Part shown: in pieces, positions 17,578-26,472 of the stretch
Layout: each line of letters opens with the position of its first letter
How positions within the stretch are numbered: position 1 is the stretch's first letter
Translations under genes and position numbers: made by a program
Assembly (NCBI GenBank): GCA_031277615.1
Contig: JAITMC010000035.1
Span: forward strand, 1-64,000
DNA length: 64,000 bases
Direction: 5' to 3'
Origin: Chryseobacterium sp.
GTDB taxonomy: Bacteria; Bacteroidota; Bacteroidia; Flavobacteriales; Weeksellaceae
The notes under the pieces: model-generated
Seen by the model: only the letters and a program-made list of their open reading frames with translations
Databases searched by the model: none
What the model was told of the DNA's origin: nothing

Positions 17578-18990
17578 CTACTTCCAGCCACCGCCTAAAG
17601 CTCTGTAAAGGTCTACAATACTGCTTAAGCGCTGTCTTTTTACAGAGGCCAGATTCAGTTCAGCCTGAAGAGAATTCCCCTGGGCTGTTATTACTTCAAG
17701 ATAGTTGGCCATTCCGCCTTTATAAAGCATCTGGGCACTTTTTATTCCGTCTTTCAGGGTGACAGACTGCTCGGTAGCTTTCTGCTCCTGGACTTTCAGG
17801 CTTTCATTGGAAACCAGTGCATCAGAAACTTCTCCCATCGCATTGAGAACAGACTGACGGAAAGCCAGTACATTTTTTTCTCTTTGTATTTTAGCCACCT
17901 CAAGATCTGTTTTCAGCTGTCTTTTCTGGAAGATAGGCTGGGTAATACCACCCAATACAGATCCGAACAATGATGCCGGAATCTGGAACCAGTTGTCGAA
18001 TTTAAAAGAATTCACTCCTCCGTTAGCCGTGATCTTCAGTGACGGATACATATTAGCCTGGGCAACGCCCACAATAGCGTTCGATTCCAATAAGACCAGT
18101 TCCTGTTGGCGTACATCCGGTCTGCGGCTCACCATAGCTGCCGGTAGACCTGCTGAAATGCTTTGTGGAAGCGATGTGTCAGACATGTCAATGGTCCTGC
18201 TGATCTTATTGGGAAGCGCACCTACCAGAATGCTCAATGCATTTTCCTGAATGGCAATATTCTGTTCCAACTGGGTAATCAGAAGTTCAGTTGACTGTTT
18301 CTGCGCTGTTGCCTGCTGTACCCCTAAAGAAGTTGTATCCCCGCTTTCCCACATTTTCTCTGTAATGGAAAGAGTGCTTGCGCTTAATTCCAGATTCGAT
18401 TTCGCGATCTGAAGCTGACGGTCAAGCATCAGTAAATTGTAATATCCCTGTGCAATCGCTGCTACCACCTGGGTCTGTACTGCTTTTGAACCTTCATAAG
18501 TCTGAAGATACTGCATCCTTGAAACTTCCTGCTGATTTTTGATCTTCCCCCAGATATCGGCTTCCCAGGATAGGTTGAAAGCAGCATTGTAATCTTCAAC
18601 ATGGCTTTGTCCTAAAAATAAATTCAGGCTCTGCCCGTTCATGCTGTTTTTTGAAGGTTTTGAAATTTGTCCTGAAACTCCGAATCCTACATCAGGATAT
18701 TGCAGATATTTTGCCTGTTTCAGTTTCTCCTGTGATGCGGCGACCTGCTTTAAAGCGATCTGAAGATCATAGTTGTTCTTTATTCCTCTTTCAATGAGTT
18801 CCTGTAGCATCGGATCACTGAAAAACTGTTTCCATTCCAGGTTGGCAATACTTGCCGTATCTGCCGTAGCGGTATACTGGAATTTTTCCGGAAGCTGAAG
18901 GTCCGGCTCCGCGTATGCCAGTTTAGACACACACGAAACCGAAGCCATCGCCAATATAAAAGTCAGAAAAATATTTTTTACTCGTTTCAT
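17578..18990 (-). CDS. RND efflux outer-membrane factor (OprM/NodT type lipoprotein)
   Basis: A 470-residue TolC-family channel. The N-terminus has a lipoprotein signal with Cys after ASVS (residue 20). The two internally similar OEP halves are visible: each has long alpha-helical coiled-coil segments (for example 195-260 and 400-450) and NodT-type motifs (EADIWGKI, VSRRPDVRQQE, AQANMYPSL). It is the exit duct for the pump encoded upstream in the same operon. It lies 123 bp after the permease gene on the same strand. Confidence 0.93.
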   Translation of the reverse strand: MKRVKNIFLTFILAMASVSCVSKLAYAEPDLQLPEKFQYTATADTASIANLEWKQFFSDPMLQELIERGIKNNYDLQIALKQVAASQEKLKQAKYLQYPDVGFGVSGQISKPSKNSMNGQSLNLFLGQSHVEDYNAAFNLSWEADIWGKIKNQQEVSRMQYLQTYEGSKAVQTQVVAAIAQGYYNLLMLDRQLQIAKSNLELSASTLSITEKMWESGDTTSLGVQQATAQKQSTELLITQLEQNIAIQENALSILVGALPNKISRTIDMSDTSLPQSISAGLPAAMVSRRPDVRQQELVLLESNAIVGVAQANMYPSLKITANGGVNSFKFDNWFQIPASLFGSVLGGITQPIFQKRQLKTDLEVAKIQREKNVLAFRQSVLNAMGEVSDALVSNESLKVQEQKATEQSVTLKDGIKSAQMLYKGGMANYLEVITAQGNSLQAELNLASVKRQRLSSIVDLYRALGGGWK

Positions 18991-19113
18991 AGTTGTTGTT
19001 TAATACACTTTAATTGAATACAAATTTTGATTGGATCTCCCACAGATTTCACAAGTGATTGTGAAGACTTGTTTTCCCACTGAGCGAGTCTTTCGTAAAT
19101 TGGTCAATCATTT

Positions 19114-22100
19114 TTAATGGGCAGCTGTTAAAGCCTTTTCCTGCTGCAGTTTTCTTTGCAGCCTTTTCTTCTTTCTGCTCGGCATTTTTTCATGCAGATA
19201 CTGGAAGATCACATACATTACCGGAATGATGAAGATTCCGAATAGCACCCCGGTCAACATTCCTCCTACAGTACTGTAACCAATCGAATGATTTCCTTTC
19301 GCAGAAGCACCCTGCGTCCATACCAATGGAAGCATTCCTACGATAAAGGCGAAAGAGGTCATCAGGATCGGTCTCAGACGCAATCTTGAAGCCTGAAGAG
19401 CAGACTCTATTAAACTTTTACCTGCTTTTCTTCGCTGTACGGCAAATTCTACAATCAGAATGGCATTTTTAGCCAATAACCCGACCAGCATAATCAGTCC
19501 TACCTGTACATAAATATTATTATCTATACCAGCCAGACCGGTGAAAGCAAATACCCCGAAGATTCCTGTCGGAATGGTAAGGATAATCGCAAACGGAAGA
19601 ATATAACTTTCATATTGAGCGGCCAGCAGGAAGTAAACAAACAGGATACTCAGAAGGAAAATAAATACGGTCTGTCCTCCGGTTTTGATCTCTTCACGGG
19701 TAATTCCGGTCCATTCGTAACCGTAGCCTCTCGGAAGAGATTGCTGAGCCACTTCTTCCACCGCTTTGATGGCATCTCCGGTACTGTATCCCGGTTTTGG
19801 CGTTCCGTTGATTGTTACGGCGTTGAAGAGGTTGTTTCTCGTTACGGTTTCAGGACCAAAGCTTCTCTTCAAAGTCACCAGTGTTTTGGCAGGAACCATT
19901 TCCCCGGATTTATTTTTCACATAAATTCCTTCCAGAGAGTTAATGTCGGTACGGTAAGGAATATCAGCCTGAGCCATTACCCTGTAATACTTTCCGAATC
20001 TGTTGAAATCCGAAACAAAGCTGCTTCCGTAATAGATCTGCATCGTCTGCATCAGCTCAGTTACCGAAACTCCAAGCTGGTTGGCCTTATCAGAATCCAC
20101 TTCAATGGTATACTGTGGATTTCCGGCAGCATAAGTGGTGAATGCAAAGGCAATTTCCGGGCGTTTCATCAGTTCCCCGATAAAAGTCTGGGTGGTGGTT
20201 CCCAGCTGTTCAAAAGAGCCATTGGTTTTATCCTGCAGCATAAACTCAAAACCGGAAACGTTACCAAATCCCTGTACAGTTGGGAAATTGAAGAAGAAAG
20301 CATTCGCATCTTTCACCTGGCTGACTTTTCCTGTCAGGGTTGCTGCAATCTGGTCAGGGTCCTTCATTTCGCCACGTTTGTCATAATCTTTAAGCTTGAT
20401 GAATCCTGCAGAATAAGGAGAAGCATTGGCATTACTGATGAAGTTCATTCCGTCTGCTACCCAAAGGTGGTTGGTTGCTTTTTCACCATTAATGATCTTG
20501 TCGATCTGCTCCGTGGCTCTGCTGGTTCTTTCCAGTGAACTTCCCGGAGGTGTGTTCACGGCATAAAGTACGAATCCCTGGTCTTCAGTAGGAATAAATC
20601 CGGACGGTGCTTTTTTGATCAGGAAAACACTCAATGCTGTAATAAGAACCAGTCCGCCTACCGCCATCCATTTATTTTTAATTAAAAACTTAACACTGTA
20701 AATGTACTTTTGAGTCATCTTGTTGAAGCTCGCATTGAATGCATTGAAAAATCTGGCTCCGAAACCTTTTTTATGACCGTGTTCGCCATGCTCTCCCTGA
20801 GGATCATTCAGGAAAATAGCACACAACGCCGGGCTTAATGTTAATGCGTTTACGGCTGAAATCAGAATTGCAATGGCCAGAGTGAACGCAAACTGTCTGT
20901 AGAAAACTCCTGCAGGGCCCTGCATAAATCCTACCGGAATAAATACGGCACACATCACTAAGGTAATAGAGATAATCGCCCCGGAAATCTCACTCATCGA
21001 ATTCATCGTGGCATTTTCTACCGGCATTCCCGTCTGTTCCATTTTGGAGTGTACCGCTTCTACCACTACAATCGCATCATCCACCACAATACCGATGGCC
21101 AGAACCAATGCAAACAGGGTAAGCATATTGATGCTGAATCCGAACAGCTGAAGGAAAAAGAAGGTACCGATAATGGCGACCGGTACCGCAATGGCCGGAA
21201 TTAAAGTTGATCTGAAATCCTGAAGGAAAATATATACTACGATGAATACAAGGATAAATGCAATCACAAGAGTTTCCACAACCTGATGAATAGAGGCATC
21301 CAAAAAGTCTTTGGAGTTATACATAATAATGGGTTTCACTCCCTTTGGAAGGGTAGTTTCCATCACCTTTACCTGGTTTTCAATTTCTGTCAGGATCTCA
21401 TTGGCGTTGGAGCCCGCCGTCTGCAAGATCGCAAAACCGGCCACCGGCTTTCCGTCCACTCTGTTGGTCGCCGTGTATGTATAGGATCCGAATTCCACTC
21501 TTGCCACATCTTTCAGCCTTAAGAATGAGCCGTCGTTATTGGCTTTGATGGCAATATTTTCATAATCTTCATCCTTATTCAGTTTTCCTTTATACTTAAG
21601 GATATACTCATAGGTTTCCTTACTTCCCTGCCCCAGACGTCCCGGCGCAGCTTCAAGGTTATGATCTTTAATAGCGGCAAGCACTTCCTGTGGTGAAAGG
21701 CTGTTGGCAGCTAACCGGTCCGGTTTCAGCCAGATTCTCATAGAGTAATCTCTTGTTCCGAATACCTGGGCCTGGGCTACTCCCGGAATACGCTGAATCT
21801 GTGGGATCACATTAATTTTCAGGTAGTTTTGCAGGAAAAGCTCGTCGTACTGTTTGGCATCCTCACTGGTAAGTCCCATGAACATAATCATACTGTTCTG
21901 AACTTTTTGGGTAGAAATTCCCGCCTGCACCACTTCCTGGGGAAGCTGGCTCATTGCTTTGGATACGCGGTTCTGTACGTTAACGGCAGCATTATCAGGA
22001 TCGGCGCCCTGTTTGAAAAATACGCTCAGGGTCATCGTACCGTCGTTACTGGAGTTGGAAGTCATATAGGTCATATTTTCCACTCCGTTCACTGCTTCTT

Positions 22101-22296
22101 CAATAGGCGTGGCCACCGATCGTGCTACCACTTCCGCATTGGCTCCCGGATAAAATGCCGTTACCTGAACACTCGGGGGAGCAATATCCGGGAAGAGCGC
22201 AATCGGTAAATTAAAGAGGGAAAGTGCCCCCAATAATAAGAGTATGATGGAGATGACCGTGGAAAGTACCGGTCTTTCTATAAATTGTTTTAACAT
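19114..22296 (-). CDS. RND efflux permease, HAE1 (AcrB/MexB) family
   Basis: A 1060-residue inner-membrane proton-driven drug pump. The N-terminus (MLKQFIERPVLSTVISIILL) is the first membrane helix, the proton-relay pair appears in GIVVDDAIVVVEA near residue 400, and two large periplasmic loops separate the two groups of six helices. The length is normal for hydrophobe/amphiphile exporters. It forms a tripartite pump with the adaptor (41 bp upstream) and outer-membrane factor (downstream). Substrates are unknown; the TetR control suggests an inducible toxic compound. Confidence 0.95.
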   Translation of the reverse strand: MLKQFIERPVLSTVISIILLLLGALSLFNLPIALFPDIAPPSVQVTAFYPGANAEVVARSVATPIEEAVNGVENMTYMTSNSSNDGTMTLSVFFKQGADPDNAAVNVQNRVSKAMSQLPQEVVQAGISTQKVQNSMIMFMGLTSEDAKQYDELFLQNYLKINVIPQIQRIPGVAQAQVFGTRDYSMRIWLKPDRLAANSLSPQEVLAAIKDHNLEAAPGRLGQGSKETYEYILKYKGKLNKDEDYENIAIKANNDGSFLRLKDVARVEFGSYTYTATNRVDGKPVAGFAILQTAGSNANEILTEIENQVKVMETTLPKGVKPIIMYNSKDFLDASIHQVVETLVIAFILVFIVVYIFLQDFRSTLIPAIAVPVAIIGTFFFLQLFGFSINMLTLFALVLAIGIVVDDAIVVVEAVHSKMEQTGMPVENATMNSMSEISGAIISITLVMCAVFIPVGFMQGPAGVFYRQFAFTLAIAILISAVNALTLSPALCAIFLNDPQGEHGEHGHKKGFGARFFNAFNASFNKMTQKYIYSVKFLIKNKWMAVGGLVLITALSVFLIKKAPSGFIPTEDQGFVLYAVNTPPGSSLERTSRATEQIDKIINGEKATNHLWVADGMNFISNANASPYSAGFIKLKDYDKRGEMKDPDQIAATLTGKVSQVKDANAFFFNFPTVQGFGNVSGFEFMLQDKTNGSFEQLGTTTQTFIGELMKRPEIAFAFTTYAAGNPQYTIEVDSDKANQLGVSVTELMQTMQIYYGSSFVSDFNRFGKYYRVMAQADIPYRTDINSLEGIYVKNKSGEMVPAKTLVTLKRSFGPETVTRNNLFNAVTINGTPKPGYSTGDAIKAVEEVAQQSLPRGYGYEWTGITREEIKTGGQTVFIFLLSILFVYFLLAAQYESYILPFAIILTIPTGIFGVFAFTGLAGIDNNIYVQVGLIMLVGLLAKNAILIVEFAVQRRKAGKSLIESALQASRLRLRPILMTSFAFIVGMLPLVWTQGASAKGNHSIGYSTVGGMLTGVLFGIFIIPVMYVIFQYLHEKMPSRKKKRLQRKLQQEKALTAAH

Positions 22297-22337
22297 AAGA
22301 AGTTTATTTTTTTAAGTCTTCTGTATTTCAGGACAGA

Positions 22338-23498
22338 TTACAAAGGTTTGGCTTTCAGCAAACTGTCGGATGAGATCGGTTTCGGACTGATCGGAGCTCC
22401 GTCTTTCAGGTTACCGATTCCGGTGTAGACAATCTTTTCTCCCGGAGCAAGCCCTTCGGAAATAAAATAGTAGCTTTCTGTTTTTCCTGATATTTTTATC
22501 GGTTTGCTGGTTACTTTTTTATCCTTTCCTACAACATATACATAGGTTTTATCCTGAATTTCAAAAGTAGATTCCTGGGGAATGATCACGGCGTTGGAAA
22601 ACAGCTGAGGCATACGTACTCTTCCTGTATTTCCTGTTCTCAGTGTTCCGGCCGTGTTAGGGAAAACGGCTCGTACACTGATGGCTCCTGTTGTTTTATC
22701 AAACTGCCCGTCTACGATACTCATTTTTCCTTTTTCAGAATAGATGCTGTTGTCTGCAATAACGAGTTCTACCATCGGCATATTTTTCAGTTTTTCTTCA
22801 AGGGAAGCTCCCGGGTATTTGTTTTGAAAAGCGATAAAATCCAGTTCACTTAAAGAGAAATAAGCATAAATTTCACTGATATCCGATAACAGGGTTAAAG
22901 GATTAGGATCTGCTCTGGAAATCAGACTTCCTTTTTTATAAGGAATCCGGCCGATATATCCACTTACCGGGGCGGTAATGGTGGTAAATCCGACATTAAT
23001 TCTGGCGCTTCCTACAGAGGCTTTGGCCTGAGAGGCAGCGGCTACCGCAGCGGCATAATTGGCTTTTGCCGTTTTAAGCTGTACCTCGGAGACTACTTTT
23101 GCAGCAACCAGCGGCTGAAGTCTGTCTACCTCAACTCTTGCTTTTTCAATATTGGCATTGGCAGCCTGAAGATTGGCCTGCGCCATATTCATCTGTTCGC
23201 CGTAGCTTCTTGAATCTATTTTAAAAAGGGGCTGTCCGGCTCGTACATAAGAGCCTTCTTCCACATAAATTCTGTCCAGGTATCCGTCTACCTGAGATCT
23301 GATCTCTACGTTATTTTTTCCTTCCAGTGCCGTAGGAAATTCCTGATAAGTGGTAGCGGGAGAGGTAATCACGGTATAAACAGGCAGTTCAGGAGCAGGC
23401 GGGGCCATATTGGAGCCTTCTGCGGCCTTGGTGCAGTTTTGTAAAAGGATAATACTTGATATAAGTACGATGAACCTTATTTTTCCAGGTATTTTCAT
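22338..23498 (-). CDS. RND efflux periplasmic adaptor (membrane fusion lipoprotein)
   Basis: A 386-residue AcrA/MexA-type adaptor. A lipoprotein signal ends at LLQNC (Cys 22), followed by a lipoyl-like domain (about 60-95, VRAGQPLFKIDSR), an alpha-helical hairpin (about 100-165, rich in Ala/Gln: AQANLQAANANIEKARVEV), then beta-barrel and membrane-proximal domains (ITAPVSGYIGRI, RTGNTGRVRMP). It links the inner-membrane pump and outer-membrane channel and is the first gene of the operon. The 349-bp region upstream carries three TetR-type operators. Confidence 0.95.
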   Translation of the reverse strand: MKIPGKIRFIVLISSIILLQNCTKAAEGSNMAPPAPELPVYTVITSPATTYQEFPTALEGKNNVEIRSQVDGYLDRIYVEEGSYVRAGQPLFKIDSRSYGEQMNMAQANLQAANANIEKARVEVDRLQPLVAAKVVSEVQLKTAKANYAAAVAAASQAKASVGSARINVGFTTITAPVSGYIGRIPYKKGSLISRADPNPLTLLSDISEIYAYFSLSELDFIAFQNKYPGASLEEKLKNMPMVELVIADNSIYSEKGKMSIVDGQFDKTTGAISVRAVFPNTAGTLRTGNTGRVRMPQLFSNAVIIPQESTFEIQDKTYVYVVGKDKKVTSKPIKISGKTESYYFISEGLAPGEKIVYTGIGNLKDGAPISPKPISSDSLLKAKPL

Positions 23499-23572
23499 TT
23501 GTTGGTTTAATTTTTTTAATGAAGTGTTAGATTTAGATAATAGTGTTCTTTTTGTAAATCATGTTATTTTAC

Positions 23573-23585
23573 CTAACAGTGTTAA
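23573..23585. promoter_or_regulatory. TetR-type operator O1, efflux operon leader
   Basis: CTAACAGTGTTAA differs only in the last base from the perfect 6+1+6 palindrome CTAACAGTGTTAG found at tetR. It lies 75 bp upstream of the adaptor start. Confidence 0.7.
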
Positions 23586-23706
23586 TTACAGGGGTAAAAA
23601 AAACAAGTTCATGAAAGGGTCAAATCGTTGTTTTCATAACAGTAAACAGTGGTTTTAATGTTGGGTTTATATATTAATGAGGTGTATTAATTATGTGTTA
23701 ATTTTT

Positions 23707-23719
23707 CTAACAGCGTTAA
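23707..23719. promoter_or_regulatory. TetR-type operator O2, efflux operon upstream region
   Basis: CTAACAGCGTTAA, two changes from the perfect palindrome at the tetR start. It is 134 bp from O1, in the gap between tetR and the adaptor gene. Confidence 0.65.
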
Positions 23720-23815
23720 GTGCTTTGACAAAAGAAAAACCAATAATTGGAGTTAAGAATTTTCATAATGGCTGAGTTTTTATTTTTTAACAGGACTTAT
23801 TTGATGTTATTTTTC

Positions 23816-23828
23816 CTAACGGTGTTAA
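23816..23828. promoter_or_regulatory. TetR-type operator O3, efflux operon upstream region
   Basis: CTAACGGTGTTAA, two changes from the perfect palindrome. It lies 109 bp from O2 and just 20 bp past the end of the tetR gene. Confidence 0.65.
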
Positions 23829-23847
23829 TTTTTAATTCAAAAAAAAT

Positions 23848-24444
23848 TTATAAAGACTTAATAAAAGCCGCAACAGTTTCGTCCAGAGTTGTCTTGTTCA
23901 TCGTAGACGGAATATCAGCATTACGCATCATCATGATCGAAATCAGGCCGTGTACGGCAGAAAACAAAGCATGCGACATATGACAGGCATTCTCAGGATT
24001 GGATCCGTTGTTTTTAATAATATTATAGGTACATTCATAAATGAGGTCCTGAAATGAAGAAAACTCCTCTTTCATCTGCCCCTTCCCGCAACACTGCATT
24101 CCCAGACCAAACATCAGCTGATAATATTCAGGATTTTTAAAAGCAAAATTCCAGTAAGCATCAACAATGGCTGTAAGCTGCTCTTCAGGAGTGTCGAATT
24201 TTCTCTGGGCTTTCAGCAGTTCTATATGAAGAGAATGAAACCCGTTCAGAGAAATCTCATACAGAATAGCCTCCTTATTTTCAAAATAATCGTAAACCAC
24301 CGGAGCACTGTATTCAATGGCATCTGCAATTTTACGCATGGAAAGGGAAGCCCAACCTTCAGTTTTTGCCAAACCGAAAGCCGCCTGCAAAATATTTGCC
24401 CGGATAGATTCCTTTTCTCTCTGACGACGTTCGTGCAATCCCAT
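23848..24444 (-). CDS. TetR family repressor of the efflux operon
   Basis: A 198-residue regulator. Residues about 10-60 form the TetR helix-turn-helix (SIRANILQAAFGLAKTEGW, SLSMRKIADAIEYSAPVVYDYF), with a WHG-like ligand-binding C-terminal domain that has Cys and Met residues near 115 (MQCCGKGQM). The ATG at 24444 is chosen over an open frame up to 24543 because it follows a -7 element and an operator and starts at the family-typical distance before the HTH. It lies upstream of the efflux genes on the same strand and probably represses both itself and the pump. Confidence 0.9.
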   Translation of the reverse strand: MGLHERRQREKESIRANILQAAFGLAKTEGWASLSMRKIADAIEYSAPVVYDYFENKEAILYEISLNGFHSLHIELLKAQRKFDTPEEQLTAIVDAYWNFAFKNPEYYQLMFGLGMQCCGKGQMKEEFSSFQDLIYECTYNIIKNNGSNPENACHMSHALFSAVHGLISIMMMRNADIPSTMNKTTLDETVAAFIKSL

Positions 24445-24455
24445 TATAATAATTT

Positions 24456-24468
24456 CTAACAGTGTTAG
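24456..24468. promoter_or_regulatory. TetR-type operator O4, perfect palindrome over the tetR start region
   Basis: CTAACAGTGTTAG has exact 6-bp arms around a central G. It abuts the minus-strand -7 element and ends 12 bp before the tetR ATG, a position that would block initiation. Confidence 0.8.
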
Positions 24469-24476
24469 CAAAACTA
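24469..24476 (-). promoter_or_regulatory. -7 element of the tetR promoter (TAGTTTTG)
   Basis: On the minus strand TAGTTTTG fits TAnnTTTG, with a TTG 21 bp upstream as candidate -33. The operator at 24456-24468 follows it immediately. Confidence 0.6.
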
Positions 24477-24571
24477 CAAACTTTTGATCATAACTTCCAA
24501 ATGATATTTTACTTTTAACATTTAACGAAAGTTTATCAATCATCAGATTCGCATTATATTAAAAGAAATTT

Positions 24572-24579
24572 TATCTTTG
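24572..24579 (+). promoter_or_regulatory. -7 element (TATCTTTG) for the thioredoxin-like gene
   Basis: TATCTTTG matches TAnnTTTG and ends 21 bp before the ATG at 24601. Confidence 0.55.
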
Positions 24580-24600
24580 TGAGCAAAGAAAATAAAGGAT

Positions 24601-25155
24601 ATGAATACGCCCTCCAATATGCTGGCTCTAGGAACAAAAGCACCGTTTTTTGAGCTTCCGAACCCGTCAAAAACCAATGAGATTCAATCACTGGATGAAC
24701 TGAAAGGAGAAAAAGGAACACTGGTAATTTTTATGTGCAACCACTGCCCGTTCGTTCTTCACGTCATCGATAAAATAAACGAACTCTATGAAGACTACAA
24801 CGACAAAGGGATCGAATTCATCGCCATCAATGCGAATGATATTGAAAAATATCCGGCTGATGCTCCTGATAAAATGATCGAATTCCAGATTGAAAGAAAA
24901 TTTGATTTTCCTTATTTATATGATGAAAGCCAGGCCATCGCTAAAGCTTATGACGCTGCCTGCACTCCGGATTTTTATTTCTTTGATGAAAAACTTGATC
25001 TGGTATACCGCGGACAGATGGATGATTCCAGACCGGGAAACAGTAAAGATGTAACGGGGGAAGATCTGATCATAGCATTTGAAAACCTATTAGCAGGCGA
25101 AGCTCAGGAAGAAATTCAGAGACCAAGCATGGGATGCAATATCAAATGGAAATAA
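24601..25155 (+). CDS. Thioredoxin-fold protein of the AhpC/TSA-like group (CNHCPF)
   Basis: A 184-residue cytosolic thioredoxin-like protein. The redox site is CNHC at residues 46-49 in the FMCNHCPFVLHVI context typical of the thioredoxin family proteins found in many Bacteroidota. A cis-Pro lies in the CTPDFYF stretch (about 120). It probably acts as a thiol reductase or peroxidase-like enzyme; the partner is not visible. It diverges from tetR with its own promoter and is followed by a terminator. Confidence 0.85.
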   Translation: MNTPSNMLALGTKAPFFELPNPSKTNEIQSLDELKGEKGTLVIFMCNHCPFVLHVIDKINELYEDYNDKGIEFIAINANDIEKYPADAPDKMIEFQIERKFDFPYLYDESQAIAKAYDAACTPDFYFFDEKLDLVYRGQMDDSRPGNSKDVTGEDLIIAFENLLAGEAQEEIQRPSMGCNIKWK

Positions 25156-25198
25156 AGCAACAAGCATTTCAATAATTGCTTTTGCCATACAAAATAGG

Positions 25199-25226
25199 GC
25201 TGTTCTTTTTGAGGGCAGCTTTTTTT
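25199..25226 (+). terminator. Terminator of the thioredoxin-like gene
   Basis: GCTGTTC (25199-25205) pairs with GGGCAGC (25213-25219) with two G-U pairs, then seven T. Confidence 0.65.
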
Positions 25227-25268
25227 GTGCTAACAGCGTTTCACTCGCAGATTGCTGTAATTTTTTTG

Positions 25269-25326
25269 CACGGACTAAAGTCCGTGTCTATTGAATAAAG
25301 TTGTCCTTCTTTTGGACATGATTAAG
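25269..25326 (+). repeat. Dispersed palindromic repeat, copy 2
   Basis: Begins with CACGGACTAAAGTCCGTG (25269-25286, perfect 8-bp arms) and continues TCTATTGAATAAAGTTGTCC and then GATTAAGG. Nearly the same unit recurs 108 bp on. The strand is arbitrary. Confidence 0.8.
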
Positions 25327-25376
25327 GGTATTTATTGTGCTGTAGTACTGATGACGAAAATCTTTGATTTTTTCAA

Positions 25377-25434
25377 CACGGGCTAAAGTCCGTGTCAATT
25401 GAATAAAGTTGTCCTTCATTTGAATATGATTAAG
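25377..25434 (+). repeat. Dispersed palindromic repeat, copy 3
   Basis: Begins with CACGGGCTAAAGTCCGTG (25377-25394, one arm mismatch) and continues TCAATTGAATAAAGTTGTCC, in direct orientation with copy 2. It lies just past the 3' end of miaA. Confidence 0.8.
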
Positions 25435-25469
25435 CCCATTTTTTTTATGGCTTCGCTTTTGCAGCCTTT

Positions 25470-26378
25470 TTAAACCTGCTCTGAGAGCCATGTCAGAAGA
25501 TCTTCAAAATCTTTCTGCGAATAGCCTAATTGCAGATAATGGATATCATCCGCTTTTCGATACCAGGTCAGCTGACGTTTTGCATACCTGCGGCTGTTCT
25601 TTTTGATCTCTGAAACAGCAAACTCCAAATCCCATTCCCCATCGAAATATTTGAAAAGTTCAGAATAGCCCACAGTATTCAAAGCGGTTAAATGTCTGAA
25701 TTTTTCCAGGCTTTCCACTTCCTCCAGCAAACCTTTCTCCATCATTAGGTCTACTCTTCTGTTGATCCGGTCATACAATTCTTCTCTCGGAGCCTCAATA
25801 CCGATGCGGATCACGTTGAAATCCCTTGAATCCTGTGAAACAGCAATCTGTTCGGAGTATTTTTTACCGGTTTGCCAGATCACATCAATGGCTCTTAAAA
25901 GCCGTCGGTGATTATGAATATCTACCACGGAAAAATATTCCGGGTCCAACTCTTTTAAAATTTCCTGAAGTTTTTCTATTCCTTCACTTTCAAAAATTTC
26001 CTGAAGTTTTTTCTGATTGTTTTCGTCCGCTTCCGGCAGATCGTTCAAGCCTTCAATAACCGCTTTTTCGTACATCATACTTCCACCGACAAGAATGACG
26101 GTATCATGATTTTTAAAAAGTTCATTGAGCTTTTTCAGGGCATCTTCTTCATACTGCCCGATGGAATAATAGTCCTCAACCGAAAGATTACCTATAAAAT
26201 GATGAGGTGCCTCTGCCAGTTCTTCTTCTGACGGAGCAGCAGTTCCGATTTTCATTTCTTTAAAAAACTGCCTCGAATCACAGGAAACAATTTCGGTATT
26301 GAAATGTTTTGCCAGATCAATCGCCAGCTTCGTTTTACCGATTCCGGTAGGTCCTACAACAGAAATCAAATTTTTCAT
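25470..26378 (-). CDS. miaA: tRNA dimethylallyltransferase
   Basis: MiaA adds a dimethylallyl group to A37 of tRNAs that read codons starting with U. The 302-residue protein has the P-loop GPTGIGKTKLA at residues 9-19, the substrate motif SCDSRQFFKEMKIGTAAP near 33-50, and the family motifs HHFIGN and RRLLRAIDV (about 159-167). C-terminal RRYAKRQLTWYRK is the tRNA-contacting region. Normal length for the family. It is a lone minus-strand gene divergent from yicC. Confidence 0.95.
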   Translation of the reverse strand: MKNLISVVGPTGIGKTKLAIDLAKHFNTEIVSCDSRQFFKEMKIGTAAPSEEELAEAPHHFIGNLSVEDYYSIGQYEEDALKKLNELFKNHDTVILVGGSMMYEKAVIEGLNDLPEADENNQKKLQEIFESEGIEKLQEILKELDPEYFSVVDIHNHRRLLRAIDVIWQTGKKYSEQIAVSQDSRDFNVIRIGIEAPREELYDRINRRVDLMMEKGLLEEVESLEKFRHLTALNTVGYSELFKYFDGEWDLEFAVSEIKKNSRRYAKRQLTWYRKADDIHYLQLGYSQKDFEDLLTWLSEQV

Positions 26379-26447
26379 TAATTCAGATTCATTATTTTAT
26401 CGGTCAGAAGGAGTGTTTACAGATTTCACAGTGCTAATTTAAATGTT

Positions 26448-26455
26448 TATCTTTG
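26448..26455 (+). promoter_or_regulatory. -7 element (TATCTTTG) for yicC
   Basis: TATCTTTG fits TAnnTTTG and ends 17 bp before the yicC ATG. Confidence 0.55.
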
Positions 26456-26472
26456 TACAACAATAAAAAACT

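Noticed and set aside
25230-25242. CTAACAGCGTTTC, a further TetR-operator-like site
   Set aside because: It has the left half of the operator but loses the right arm, and it lies in the 3' region of the thioredoxin-like gene; likely chance.
25269-25434. Two similar repeat units 108 bp apart, possible CRISPR
   Set aside because: Only two units, palindromic and with about 50-bp non-unique spacing; the third copy is 8 kb away and inverted. It is a dispersed repeat.
25288-25491. Open frame of 67 codons on the minus strand across the repeats
   Set aside because: It translates the repeat DNA itself (the same short phrase twice) and has no start context.
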